A stretch of DNA of 64,000 nucleotides from Blepharisma japonicum (GCA_949751835.1 CATKHK010000067.1:62001-126000); one strand, 5' to 3'. Numbered from the stretch's first letter, positions 31,380 to 43,395 are shown. Notes: a model not told the origin generated them from the letters alone. Program-made: numbers and translations.

Positions 31380-31594
31380 ATTTAATTTTAATTCTATTGA
31401 TTCTTATTAAGTGAAATGCAATGAAAATGCATCAGAATGCTCTTTCAGCTTTAAGAAAAGCAAAATCCAGAGAAGCTTATTATTAATTATAAAAAATATT
31501 TTGAAAACAGTATTAAATTTTTGAAATATTTAATACTATAGCAATTATTTCTTAAATTAGGAATATTTGCAATTAATTATACAGTAAGGTAATT
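31380..31594. other. Intergenic, nothing recognised
   Basis: 215 bp, very AT rich; 5' region of the gene to its left and 3' region of the XRCC1-like gene. Confidence 0.35.
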
Positions 31595-32674
31595 TTAATT
31601 AAAGAGTAAAGTTTCATCATCAATATGCTTTCTTTTACTCAAGCAAAAAATGAGCCAATCTATTGCAACAATTTTAATTCCCAATTGTCTCGCCTCATCC
31701 ATTTTTCTCGTATTCGTTCCATCAGACACCAAATATTCTACTGATCTATCAAGCTCTTCAATATAAATAGCTCCCAATGATTCACAAAGCTCTGATATCA
31801 TAATACTTTTTCCAGGGTCCTGAACAGCTGCACTAACCAAGCAATTATTTAAAACATTTTTATACGAATTTGTCGGTTCTTTTTTCTGAGTGTGCGATCT
31901 TAACACCCTTTGCTTTCTATTTTGAATATCTTGAAAAATACTATTTTGCTCGGCAATAGTCTCCCCATCTTCTATATTAATTGCTTTATCCTCTTGATTT
32001 TTATTTTCTGACCTTATTTTATTGTTAATCCCAATTCTGTTTTCAATTGGATTCCGAGAAACTCTTGGAGTATCATAATCTAGTTTTCTTTTTCTAGGTA
32101 TTTCTTCATGATCATATGCAATAGGTTTTGAGTCATATCTTTGAATTGGGTTAGATAAGTCAGTTTTTGGATTTTTAGAAATTTCTAATGTTCTTTTGGC
32201 TGGCGGTGAAGAATAAAAGAATCGTGTATTCACTGGCACATAATTAGATCTTGGAGGGGAAGAGCCAGCATCTCTTGGACTTTTAAGAATTCAATAAAAA
32301 ATCTTTAAGGATCCATTAGATGACATAGAAGATATATCAAGCTTAGCATAGGAAAATTTAGTGTCTTTTTGAGATGCAAAGAGATTCGAGGAATATTTTA
32401 TGAGTTTTTCAGAAACTACAGATTCTTGGCTTTCAATAAGATAGACCAGGTCTTTTTGATCAGGACTGTTGAATGCTCCAATTTGCACAGTGGCGGAGCT
32501 TCCCAAACATAAAGAAATCTCTTCAATTTTTGATTTTGGAAACTGAATTGTAATTGATCCTTGGCCTGAGTGAAACTCTAAAAATTTAGATTTGTTGGTG
32601 CTTAGAATATTCTGGACATCTTGGCCTTCTTCGTGTGGCTGGTAATCTTTTATCATGTATTCAATTGTGATCAT
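31595..32674 (-). CDS. XRCC1-like DNA repair scaffold (XRCC1 N-terminal domain plus one BRCT)
   Basis: A 359-residue protein with one TGA-Trp (32291..32293). The N-terminal 145 residues resemble the XRCC1 N-terminal domain: AENLL-like VQNILSTNKSKFLEF, SITIQFPKSKIEEISLCLGSSATVQIG, ESVVSEKLIKYSSNLF and the end KIFYWILKSP. In animals this domain binds DNA polymerase beta and nicked DNA. The middle is basic and disordered. Residues about 275-359 form a BRCT domain (LGAIYIEELDRSVEYLVSDG...LGIKIVAIDWLIFCL), the DNA-ligase or PARP docking type. It is shorter than animal XRCC1 (633) and has one BRCT instead of two. It is divergent from a family X polymerase. Confidence 0.75.
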
Positions 32675-32730
32675 TGAAATTTTTGTGCCAAAATTTAATA
32701 TAACATTTAGTTCAATATATGGACAATTAA
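32675..32730. promoter_or_regulatory. Shared divergent promoter, XRCC1-like / Pol X
   Basis: 56 bp separate the two ATGs. The region is AT rich and must serve both genes. No specific factor site was recognised. Confidence 0.55.
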
Positions 32731-34218
32731 ATGTCAGGGATTTTTAGCGGGTTTAATATTCTAATACTTTCAAAAATATTAGGATTTACCGGAACATCTG
32801 CAAACATAATAAAAACTAAAATAGATGAGCACGGAGGAAATGCAGATATTTATGGATCAAGAAATATAAAGGACATCAAAAGCTATACAATAGTAATAGC
32901 CCCTGAAAATGCTACTGAAGAAATATTGTCAAAAAAGTTAAATATTCCAAATGTTAAAGATATGACTATTGTTAAGCCTGAATGAGCTCACGCTTCTATT
33001 GTAGCTAAAAAAATCCAGCCTTTAGAAAATTTTAAATTAAAATTCAATGAGAGCATACCTTCAAGAGAGCCGTCTCCATCTATTAAAAGAAAAGCTGAAG
33101 AATTAGAAGCAGGAAAACCTAGAAAGCCATCAATTATTGATAGTTTTTCTCAATCTTCAAGAAAAAGTATTGGATCAGACTGAGTATTTTCAAGCCCAGA
33201 AGAGCCATCCGATTTACCAATTAATATGAATCCAGAATTTTTTCAGCCTCCTGATCCTTCTAGAGTTAAAGGCAGCAATTTAAATTCACATATTACAGAC
33301 GAGCTAGAAAAATTGCAAAAGCTATATGAAATACTAGAAGACAGAGGAAGGTCCGTAACATATGCGAACACAATTAGATCACTTAAACTGTTAAATTTCA
33401 AGGTTACTGATGCAGAACAGCTCAAAAAAATAAAAGGGTTCGGGATAAAAACTAGAAATAAAGTAGCAGAGATTTTAAGGAAAGGATATTTAGATAAAAC
33501 CGTAAGCTTAAGCAAGGAGCCTCAAATCCAAGCAGTTAATGAAATTTCTCAAATTTATGGATTTGGATCGAAAACTGCGATCGATCTATATAAGCATGGT
33601 CTACGAACTATCCAAGATGTTAAAAAATTTGCAGAAATTAATAGAGATTATTTCAGTGAGATCCAGCTAACTGGAATTGAACTTTATGATGACCTCATAC
33701 AAAAAATCCCAAGAGAAGAAGTAGAAAGAATTGGGAATATTATAAAAACACAGCTGAAATTGATAGAACCCAAAAGTGAATTTGAACTCTGCGGATCATA
33801 TAGAAGAGGCAGAGAACTGTGTGGAGACATTGATATTGTTATTGGGACAAAACATAAAGATCGACTTCTTCCATTTCTTATTACTTCTCTTAAAGCAATC
33901 GGCTTATTAACCCATTGTTTTACAAATACCTCTGAAAAATTCACAGGTGTTGTAAAACTTGAAGGAAAACCTCATAGGCAGCTTGATTTTTTCGTATGCA
34001 ATATAGACGAAACTCCTTACGCAATTCTTTATTTCACAGGATCAAGCAACTACAATCGACTACTCAGGCTTGAAGCAGAAAAAAAAGGTTACCATCTGTC
34101 CAACACAGGACTTTATAACCGCTTAACAGGTCAAAAACTGATAAACGCAACTACAGAAGATGATATCATTAGATTTTTAGGCTTTCCTGTTCTCAGTCTT
34201 CAAGAACGAGATGTATAA
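32731..34218 (+). CDS. Family X DNA polymerase with N-terminal BRCT (Pol lambda/TdT-like)
   Basis: A 495-residue polymerase. The N-terminal BRCT (1-95) ends IVKPEWAHASI with its invariant Trp encoded by TGA (32983..32985); a second TGA-Trp lies in a Ser-rich linker. The 8-kDa domain (about 175-255) has helix-hairpin-helix elements KIKGFGIKTRNKVAEI and IYGFGSKTA. The palm carries GSYRRG, catalytic Asp in GDIDIVI (about 366 and 368) and QLDFFV (about 419), and the nucleotide-selecting YFTGSS (434-439). It should fill short gaps in base excision repair and end joining. The BRCT favours Pol lambda/mu or TdT over Pol beta. Confidence 0.95.
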
Positions 34219-34232
34219 CAATTAATTTAAAT

Positions 34233-34634
34233 TTACATCCTAAGTCTGCTTTCTAGTATCTTCACTCGTATTTTTTCGTCTTCCAGTTGCTTTTCCAGAT
34301 CTTTGATTCTGCTTTTCAAGCTGAAATTTTCTTCTTTGACGTTTTTTAATTCTTCTTTAATCAAGTTTATATCATCAGAATTTCCATATTCATATGATTC
34401 GCTGCTTTCGGGACGATTACAATTAGGATTTGTTGCATCTGAGTTGTGGTTTTGAGGGATCGATACTGTTCGTCTATGGCCTTTTGCAAGCCCATTAGCG
34501 GTATAAAGATGTGCAGTCGGAGTAATTGCTCTGGAAAAATACTCGGAACTTTTATTGCCTTTTTCTTTCTTTTGCAGGAGGGTAGCGTAGTGGTGAGATG
34601 GAGATGCAGGAGGTTTTGAAAAGATTGATTCCAT
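34233..34634 (-). CDS. Small coiled-coil protein
   Basis: A 133-residue protein. The first 90 residues are polar and disordered; residues 92-133 (LIKEELKNVKEENFSLKSRI) are an uninterrupted coiled coil to the C-terminus. The stop lies 14 bp from the stop of the polymerase gene. No TGA and no family recognised. Confidence 0.65.
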   Translation of the reverse strand: MESIFSKPPASPSHHYATLLQKKEKGNKSSEYFSRAITPTAHLYTANGLAKGHRRTVSIPQNHNSDATNPNCNRPESSESYEYGNSDDINLIKEELKNVKEENFSLKSRIKDLEKQLEDEKIRVKILESRLRM

Positions 34635-34843
34635 GATTTAATAATTTTTAAACCATTTTAATAAGAAAAGATAAATGAAGTGAATGATAAGGTTTACTTT
34701 AAAAATCATCAATAATTCATGAAGTTTTATTAATTGAGTTGCTTTTATATAAAGGCTTTAAGCATTTAATGAAGCAAGTGTATCATTTTTATTTTATAAA
34801 CAATGATTTTGTTATTAAATTATTTTTAAAGCATTTCCATAAA

Positions 34844-36091
34844 ATGGATATGGTTGAGCTCATTGATGACGGAGACCAGTTCTTTGAAAAGCTTTGAGAC
34901 GTGATTGATAATGCCAAAATCTGCTGTTGAATTCTTACTTATCATATAGGAAATGATTTAGTTGCAAACAAAACATTAAAGAAATTAGCTAATGCTGCAG
35001 AAAGAGGCGTAAATGTTGTCTTAATGGTAGACTGGCTCAATTATTGGCCAAATTATGCACTCATAAAAGAATTGGAAAGTAAAGGTGGCACTGTTCGAGC
35101 TGTAAATCCTATGGATCCATGGAGACGCTATATTGGAGGCCAAGAGATCTTTTCCAGAGAAGTTTTTGAGAGATACCACGAGAAAGTCTTTGTTATTGAT
35201 GATTTAATGATAATTGGCTCAGCAAATCTCGACTCTGATTATGGAGGCCCGAAATATGGAAATAGCAATTTTTATGATTTAAATATAATTTTCAAAAAGA
35301 AATGCATAGAAGAAGCACAAACTGCTTTTGATATCTTAAGCACTCGTTATGATTGGTACTTAAAAATACCAAAAATTGAAGAAATCCCTGATGAAAACTA
35401 TGAAATCTTAGTATCAGAGCCTTACTATATGAGGTGAGAAATCCAAGAGAGAATTTTAGATATGATAAGAAATGCTAAATCCAAAATAACACTTGTCCAA
35501 GGATATTACTATAATATTCCCAAAGTTACAAAAGCTCTTAAGCAAGCTATTGATAGAGGAGTTGAAGTTGATCTTCTGACATCTAAAAAAAGAGACCAGC
35601 CAGTCTATAAATTATTTTTGAATTCGTGGCTTACAAAGCATTTAAAAGATATAGGGGTCAATGTATATGAATTCGATGAACAAGTGCTCCATATGAAAGC
35701 TTATATATGCGACGATCGTGAGTTTACGATTGGCTCTTTCAACAATGACATATGAAGCTGGCAAATCAATAACGAGCTCAACCTTTACGTAAACGATAAA
35801 ATGCTAACAAAGCGCTTAATAGACATCTCTGCCAAAGTAAAATCTCGAAGCACACCTGTACAGTACCGAGATCATACTTTTAAAGAAATGCTCTATATAA
35901 GGTTTTGGGAAGTTTTTTACTTTTTATCGATGAAAGCTATGGATACTGCTTCAGAGTACAAACTTTACTTTGAGCAAGCATTTATTAACGACTCTAAGCC
36001 TCTGTCAATTAAACTGGAGAAAAAAAGAGAAATAGTCAAGAAGAATATGTACAACTACTTCAGTTTACTAAAATTTGATTTATATGAATAA
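34844..36091 (+). CDS. PLD-type cardiolipin synthase / phospholipase D
   Basis: A 415-residue protein from ATG 34844 with four TGA-Trp codons. It has two HKD motifs: YHEKVFVIDDLMIIGSANLD (about residue 111) and LHMKAYICDDREFTIGSFNND (about 282), which together form the active site. This is the layout of bacterial-type cardiolipin synthases, which several protist groups use. No presequence or membrane helix is clear at the N-terminus (MDMVELIDDG), so mitochondrial import is unproven. The reaction would be phosphatidylglycerol plus phosphatidylglycerol to cardiolipin, or a related transphosphatidylation. The C-terminus has a long Lys-rich helix. Its stop is 11 bp from the convergent channel gene's stop. 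Confidence 0.85.
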
Positions 36092-36102
36092 AACCATTAT
36101 TC

Positions 36103-37482
36103 TTAAAACGCTTTTTTAGGCTCTGGGTCGTCTTGGAGCTTTTTAATCATTTCCAGTTTTGATAAAACGCGGCTATTCAAGGTTTCTAAAGTCTTGATAT
36201 CATTTTGCAAGCTTACTTGGTTGATTTCTGCGGAATCAAGCCGAGCTAGCAAGGTTTTATATACATGGCAGTCATTTTTTATTCTTTCCAAGCCAAATGA
36301 AACTTTATCATTTAGTTTTGCAAGAATATATTCAATAGGAGCATCTTGTTCGCTCGCTACTAAATTTCTTTTATTTGTCCTGTACTCGATCAATGCATTT
36401 TTAAACTTATTGGTCAGTCTAGCCTTTTGTTTTTCTGAAGCATATGGATTCTTTTTTAAGAAAATTCTAAGTTTGATTGCACATTTTATAGCGTTGATGG
36501 CTTTTACCTTGATGTCTTCTTCACTTTCGTCTCTTTTGATTTTATCGTAAGCTTTTCTTTCTTGAGGGGTGAATTCAGAGCTGATCGTTAAGGAGACGAC
36601 CATTAAGGATACCAGAAAAGTCCCCCAAAAACAAGCAATCACATCTATAAGTCTTCCCAGATGCGTCGATGGGAAAAAATCTCCATAGCCAACAGTGGTC
36701 ATGGTAATTACAATACACCACATCCCATTCCACATGTAGTCCCAATTTTTGAGTGAAACCTTCATAAACGGCCTTTCAGCAGTTCTTAAGGCAACCCCAA
36801 AAGTCAAAATTGAGAGTAATAAAACAATTGAAACTACTGTGTAAGGTCTTTCCTTTAGCTCTGCTTTGATAGCGAAATTTACCCCACCTTCGCATAGACA
36901 TGAGTTGCAGATTTCTTCAGCTTTTTCATCATTTCATGATGAATAATTGGCAGCGATTCTTCATATTAAATAAACCCTCCCAAGCATAACGATTAAAACC
37001 AGCATATCGAAGGCATAGTCTACATAGCCTCCAAGCTGCTCAAACGTGAAGACCCAATTGAAGCCAGGTGGGCAAAAAATCATACAGTAAACCATTTCAA
37101 TTATCATAGGAATAAGTAAACCTGAGGATTTCAGAGTGTCATAAGAATCAACTTTTTGTTTAGCCTTGTAAAAATGAAGGCGAAGACGGTAATGATTGAA
37201 AATGGTCAATGCAAGTAAAAAGGAACTGATCCCAATGATAATGCGAAGCACTGTGATCGTAGTTGTCTCAACATATTGATCATCTGTTCCTGTGAAAATT
37301 GAATTTCCGCTAGAATCTGTATCTAATTTTACATCGCCGTAGAATAGCTCATATTCTTCATATTCTAGGATTACTCCAAATAAGCCTAGAATCATTGCTA
37401 GCAAATCATTGATTTTCAGCTTTGTCTCAATTTTTTTTCGAAGACTTCGATTTTGATTATCTGTTATAAAGATGAATTCCAT
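36103..37482 (-). CDS. SK-type potassium channel with canonical GYGD filter
   Basis: A 459-residue channel with two TGA-Trp codons (IWRIAANYSSW). Six hydrophobic segments precede and follow a re-entrant pore WNGMWCIVITMTTVGYGDFFPSTHLGRL, where TTVGYGD (262-268) is the K+ selectivity signature. S3 region NHYRLRLHFYKAKQ and the S6-following KIKRDE...INAIKCAIKLRIFLKKNP resemble SK/IK channels and their calmodulin-binding proximal C-terminus; a coiled coil (LKTLETLNSRVLSKLEMIKKL) ends the protein. It lacks an S4 arginine ladder, so it is probably not voltage gated. A relative with an altered filter lies at 9816..11087. Confidence 0.9.
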
Positions 37483-37531
37483 TTATTATCAAGCATTATG
37501 TATAGTAATTAACTATATCGCCTATATACCT

Positions 37532-38278
37532 TTATTGTCTCACATTTGGGCTGTTTAAGAAAAGCAATGTAGAAGGAGACGGGTCAGGCTGCTGCAACCC
37601 ACTCATTCCCATTTGATAAGTAGTTTTGATCTGGTCTGCGAGGTTTGAAAAACCAAGATCATTAAAAGCGAAAGGAATAAACCCAGGAGAGCTGATTATC
37701 AGAGGAGACACAGGCATCACTGAGCTCAGATTGACAGATTCAGGCTCCGGCACTTTCATTTCAGAAATAATGAACTTTATAGGGTCAAGGCCTTTTGGGC
37801 ACATTTTTTCTGCTTTTCTTGTGAGGCTTTTCCACCTGTTTTTTACTTGGTTTTCAGTCCTCCCTTTTAAGAGTCTTGCTATATCGCTCCACCTGTTGCC
37901 TCATTCAAGCTGCTTTTCGAGAATCAGGACATCTTCTTCGGGACTCCAGCTTCCTTTTCGCAGGCCATCATTGAGATGGTTATATCACCTTTCCCTGCAT
38001 TGCTTGCCTTGACGGATTGGCATGCCGTTGTGTACGATTGCGTTGACTTCTCTTGCGATTAAACTCCAGTGATGAGGACCTCTCTTGTTAATTAAATCCT
38101 TAAGAGTTTCGTCTTCTTCTGACAACCAGGATTGTCTAGCTTGCGCTCGGTCTCAATTAATATCTGAATTAAAAGGTCTTCCGAAAGGGTGATACTCTTT
38201 TTTGTCTTTAGATATAGAGCAAGGCACCATTCAAACATCATCTGTGATTTGAATAGGTTTAATATTTTTGTCATCCAT
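37532..38278 (-). CDS. R2R3-type MYB DNA-binding protein
   Basis: A 248-residue protein from ATG 38278 with four TGA-Trp codons, two of them core tryptophans of MYB helices. The first repeat runs QSWLSEEDETLKDLINKRG...HHWSLIAREV...GKQCRERWYNHL, with Trp at the three usual positions and a 12-residue insertion (NAIVHNGMPIRQ). The second is SWSPEEDVLILEKQLEWGNRW, then GRTENQVKNRWKSL. The Ser/Pro-rich C-terminal 90 residues could be an activation region. It is a transcription factor or a Myb-type spliceosome/snRNA-activator protein; the R2R3 pair favours the first. The start lies 49 bp from nothing on its 3' side: stop to the channel ATG. Confidence 0.9.
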
Positions 38279-38911
38279 TGTTTTATATTTGGTGAATTCT
38301 TAAAATAAATGAGTATGATTAGTGAGTTAAAGGATTTTCTGGATTCTGAAGAAGAAAGCATTAATTATGAAATAATACTTTAATAGTTTATTAGTAAGTA
38401 ATGATAATAGAAATGAGAGAGTAATAATATCAACAGAAACTAAAAATAATTATAATTAAGAGATTAATATTTGGATAAGTACATTTAATTGTACTGAGGA
38501 GAAGATAAGTATGCTTCTATAAGTACAGAAAAAAATTATGATATTTACAATTTTAATATTTATTAATGAGAGTTTATATTAAAAGATAAATATATAATTA
38601 TCTTTATATATCTTTTAATTGACTGAGCTCATTAATATTCAATTTCAAATGTAAGCAATAAATAATTAAAATTCTGACGACAATAAAAAATCATTTTTTA
38701 ATGTTTAGTTAATTTTTAATAAAATTTCTTTTTATAAATTTTTTTATTTATATATTACTAGGTGTCTTAAAAGGATTCAATTTGATATAATATTCAATTT
38801 TTTTGAAAATATATTCTAATAACCAAAGAAACTGGATACCTGAATTTTTATTTAAATTGTTTTTGTTTCAGTGAATTCCCTTATTCATTATAAGCTTATT
38901 ATAATTTTTAT
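38279..38911. other. Intergenic region upstream of MYB gene, with an 11-bp-arm inverted repeat
   Basis: 633 bp, very AT rich, no gene. It holds a perfect inverted repeat at 38578..38619, arms ATTAAAAGATA and TATCTTTTAAT with a 20-nt loop. This could be chance at this base composition, or an AT-rich hairpin in the 5' region of the MYB gene. Confidence 0.4.
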
Positions 38912-41900
38912 CTAAAATCTCAGTTTAAATTCAGCGCTATCTTTGGTAAAACAATTAAAACTCTTTGAACTTGGAGCTGTTGAGGATGATGTATCTAAAT
39001 CAAGATCCGAATCACTGCTAAAATCATCCAGTTCTGCAGACTCAAAAAAGAAATGTCTAGGAGAAACACTCATATCAATTGGTGTATAATGTCTAAGAGT
39101 ATTTCTACTTAACAAATCTCCTGACGAAAAATTCTTTTTACATTTGCTGCTCCAGCTTCTCAAGACTTCTGTAAGATGTATTACTTCATTTGCGTCCAGC
39201 ACATAATAGTTCGCCAAGCTTGGCTTAATCCCTAAAGTGCAGCTAAAAATATTTTCATTTTTCAAGCTTGTAAAAAGGCTGCTCTTTTGTTTTTTCAATG
39301 AATTTATGACTCTAAACATTTCTTCATCTGAAATATCATCTCCAACTGCCAGTACAAAATCAATTTCTCCATTTTTCTCAAAAAGCTTTTCAAGGATTCT
39401 ATAGACCGTTGTTCCTTTATTGATGCCTCTAGGCTTAACTTCTACATACCCAGCTCCTTCTGATACTTCACATTCATTAAGGAAAGGCTTTAATAGAAGC
39501 TCTAAATGGGCTACAAGCTCTTTAGCCTGCCATCCACCAAATTCACGCTCAGCATCTCTATATTGGAAAACTACAGAGCATTCTTTAAGTACCATAAAAG
39601 ACCCTTCTGTCCTAGTGACATAAGCACTTATGATATCCATTGCAGTTTCTCTTCAAAACCCTGCAGTAGATGCTGGATAATCCCATGGCTCATTTGCATT
39701 TCACCTTGTAAAAGCTCCATATTCAGCCGCAATTCCTAAAAATTGGACTGTTCTAAACCAATTTTCAACAATTCTTCTTTCTCTACCCGTTAGAATGAAA
39801 ACAGTGTTTCTTTCGTCTTGGCACAAGTCGTCAATAATGTGTAGTATTTTATCAGACGGCCCTTTACATTTGTCAATATCTGTCTGTTTTAATAAGTTCG
39901 TAAAAGTCCCTTCTATATCAAAAAACAAAGCCCGATTCCGAGAATTTTTATAGGCTTCTAGGACGTTATAAGTATGAAGTTTGCTAAAGTTTTTACGCAA
40001 AGCAATTACTTTTAACTTGTCACCAAGCCCATGGCTTACATATTGATATTGCTTATAGTCCTTGTGAGCTCTTTTTAAGTCAGTTAAGAAATGTCTTGCT
40101 CAGCGAAGGGTTGTTTTTGAGTTTATATAAGCCAGATCCCTTTTTCGCTTGTGCAGAAGCTCTGGTTTTGGAAGTTGGGTCATAAGCTCAAATAAAGCAT
40201 TTTCTAAGTCAGCGTTATCAAATGGGTTGACTCTTCTTGGACTACACAAAGCTCGACTCACCCCTGCAAACTCTGACAATATAATTCCTGCCCATTTGTC
40301 TCTATTTACTACTATATATTCAAAAGGTAGCAAGCATAACCCATCTCTAATGGAGCTAATCACAATTCCTGAAGAAATCCACATATAAGCATACCTTTCC
40401 TCTGATGTTAAATCTTTCTCTACTACCTGCACAATTTCGCAGCCCATTTCTAAGTTAATTTGATTTTGCAAGTTATAAACGTCTTTTTTTACATATGCAG
40501 ACATCGGGCCGGTTCCTTCAGGTGTTAAAATTTGAAGGAAAATGATCCTGTCTTTTTTCTGAGGCAAGCATCTCATTGTGTTTTGGAATGCTTTAAGCTT
40601 TAAATAAATTCCTGAAAGCTGGTGGCAAGGATCTATATTTAAAATCAACTTTTTGCCTAGATATTTAGAAGTGAGCTCTTGGAAAACGCTTTGATAAACT
40701 TCAGAGTTCTGTAAAAGAGTTATAAGGTTTGGTTCTACACCAAGATGCCCAACTTTGATCATGATATGTCTTCCATAGTAATTCAGCCCTAAAAATCCTC
40801 CTTTGCTAAATTCAATATCGACTCCAATCATGCGTTTGCAAGTCCCTATGAAATGTCTAGCATAATCAAACAGATGAAACCCTATCAAATCACAGCAGCA
40901 AAGGGCATGCAAAATTGCTTCTCTGTGAGGTAAAACTCTATAGACCTCTGAGCTAGGAAAAGGAATATGCAAAAAAAATCCGATATTCAACACCTCATTA
41001 GTTTTGCGAGACAAAAAGCTTGGTACGAGCATTAACTGATGCCCATGCACCCAAACTAGTGTATGTGAATAGTACTTTAATGCTAGATCTGCAAATAAAA
41101 TATTGACTCTTTTGTAGCCTTCTCACATCTCTCTAGAGTATTGAGGGATCATTTCAGAGTTTGTCTCAATCACCCCATGGAAAACTCTATGCAAAATTTT
41201 ACTGCAAAATTCATAATGTAATTCAGCATCTATTGGCGGGATAAACATCGGAATGCACTTGTATTCTTTTATTAAGAACTGAGTAAGCTCTTCTTGCTCC
41301 TCATCAGATTCTAATCAAATTCCAGGAGACCCAATCCAATGGAATTTTATGTTTTCAGCAATAGCAATTCTGTACAATTGAGTCTGCCAAACTCCTTTGT
41401 GGGCATTAATTATCCATTTTTCGCTTAAAGGCTGGTCTGAGACATAGTTTTCATTCCTCGCAATCTTGATAGGAAGGGAATTCGAAATAATTAGAATTGT
41501 GTCTGATTTCTCATATTTTAATTTTTCGTCGTACGCAAAGGCTTCTGGCTCTAGTGAGCGTGGCAGATGTTTTGGCGCTTCATTATCATAGAGAAAGAGC
41601 TTAGAAATTGTCGAATTTTCTTCATCTTCGATTGTGAGGTTTGTGTGAACTGCATGAAATTTTCGATTTCCTTGGATTTCTTCCCATCTGACTTGGTCTT
41701 TATAGATATAAACATATTTGTACTCGACCTCAATTCCAAATGGGATGCTGAGTGGTGATACTGTACTCCAGTAAGGAGATGTGAACAGGTCAGCCTTCAT
41801 GATGATCCCTTCAGAAGGTTTTCACATTCCAAAACTTTCAATGTTTCCTACAACACGGACTTCTTCACCTAGCTGAGTTTGGGTTTTAAACATCAGCTTT

Positions 41901-41926
41901 ACATTGGCTTGGGTGTTTGGAATCAT
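38912..41926 (-). CDS. CBM20-trehalose-6-phosphate synthase-phosphatase fusion, active site altered
   Basis: A 1,004-residue protein joined through six TGA-Trp codons, from ATG 41926 to TAG. Residues 5-100 form a CBM20 starch-binding domain (VRVVGNIESFGMWKPSEG...VEYKYV). Residues about 145-600 are a GT20 trehalose-6-P synthase domain: NIGFFLHIPFPSSEVYRVLPHREAIL, GFHLFDYARHF, SIRDGLCLLPFEYIV and ILSEFAG. Residues about 665-960 are the phosphatase (HAD) domain: FFDIEGTFT, LTGRE and GDDISDEEMF. The order and wording follow plant class II TPS. Key residues are missing: HDYHL is HGHQL, VDRLDYxKG is IDPCHQLSG, and the phosphatase DxD is DIE. A regulatory or sensing role is likely. Confidence 0.92.
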
Positions 41927-42682
41927 TTGAATTTATTATAGGTATATCTTTATCTAAAAATTATCTAGGCATAAGAACAGAACTCCCTATTGATTACTTA
42001 AATCATAGTGGTTTAAAGTTCACGAGTTTTATTATTAAAGTATTTTTAGGACGCAAAGAGAGAAGGTTTGAAGGTAATTACCTCTATTAATACAAGTTTG
42101 CCATAGAAGTTGGTGAGTAAATGCTCATAATGAAAAGTATGATTTTAGTAATAAATTGTTTAGAATATATAATGTCATTAGTGTTTAATGGTGATAGAAT
42201 GAATAATAATGTTTGCTCACTGAATGCAATTAAGCATTTGATAATGATTCTTACTTAATGCACCTTCACGCCTTCATGGCAGTTTAAGAGATAAATACTC
42301 TGATTTTGTGAAAAAGAATGCCTCAATGGAAATTCAAATTTAAATTAGTGAATTAATTGCATTAATGCTTCTAAGACTAAAATTTATATAAATAATTCTG
42401 CCGTGAAAATTAAAGAAAATCTTTAGGAATTGCAGAGTTAAGATTTTATTATTTAGCAAGGCTGAAGATTAATCTAAATAATTTCGAAAATCTGGATAAA
42501 GGTAGATTTTATTAGTCATGAGAGAGTCCCAGCTATTAAGATTATTTATAATTGCCAAAGGAATTACTCTACTTAAAAAAGATACTAAATTAAATGATTT
42601 CAATCTGCAAATCTCAAATAAACTAAAAGTTCAATAACCCAGCACTTTAGCTTGGAATTTTTCTTAAGAATTATAATAATAA
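41927..42682. other. Intergenic divergent region, nothing recognised
   Basis: 756 bp between the start of the TPS gene and a small plus-strand gene. No frame, tRNA or repeat recognised. Confidence 0.4.
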
Positions 42683-42910
42683 ATGGAATCATATTGGAAC
42701 GAGAATGGAAAAAGAGTTCGACAACTTGACTGGCCAAGCCAGAAACGAGCAAGAATTTGTTGCCACGACGTCGAAATGGAAGACCCTCAGCGTTCTTATA
42801 TGAGGATCAGAAAAACACAAATCCAAAATATGTTTGAGCGGCAAATGAGCTTGTATAAAATGCAAGAAAGAAGCTACAGCACCTGTTACAGGCCATGTGA
42901 ATTAGAATAA
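42683..42910 (+). CDS. Small basic protein, unknown
   Basis: A 75-residue protein (MESYWNENGKRVRQLDW...) rich in Arg, Gln, Met and Cys, with no TGA codon and no known motif. It starts in an AATAAATGG context common to other genes here and ends with TAA. It could be a short real protein such as a nuclear or ciliary small basic protein. Size alone makes it uncertain. Confidence 0.5.
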   Translation: MESYWNENGKRVRQLDWPSQKRARICCHDVEMEDPQRSYMRIRKTQIQNMFERQMSLYKMQERSYSTCYRPCELE

Positions 42911-43395
42911 ATGAAGAAGCTTAATATAATTGATAATAGCCTTGCCTTAAATTGGTAAAATAAAATTTGACCTTTTCTAAAATTAATAAAATTTCTTGGA
43001 GTCAGAGTTTTTATATTCGTTTTCAGATATCTTGAGAGAATTTTCTGGATATATTCTAGAAATTGTTTTGAATTATAAAAGATATAGGAGTCAGAAAAAG
43101 TTATTAAAAAGGAAAAATTTTTAATTTTACTTTAAATATACTTAGATTAAGGCAATTTATCCAAATAAAATCAATTAGACTTTAAGTTTAATAATTTTAT
43201 TGATTTCTTATCATTATTAAATGCCTTAAGTGCCAAAAAACACCTCAATTAATTTCTCTTTAAGTATCCAGATTCATCGATTTGCTCCGTTATCTATCCG
43301 TTATCTCTTTGCAATTTCTCTTCCTATTTCCCTATTATTCTGGTCATTTCTGTTTTCTCATTTATTTAACATTTATTAGGTTAAAATTTAAATCA
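42911..43395. other. Intergenic, nothing recognised
   Basis: 485 bp of AT-rich sequence at the 3' ends of both flanking genes. Confidence 0.35.

Noticed and set aside
38092-38361. Minus-strand frame of 89 codons near the MYB start
   Set aside because: It is in a different frame from the MYB protein, whose repeats, with TGA as Trp, cover this stretch.
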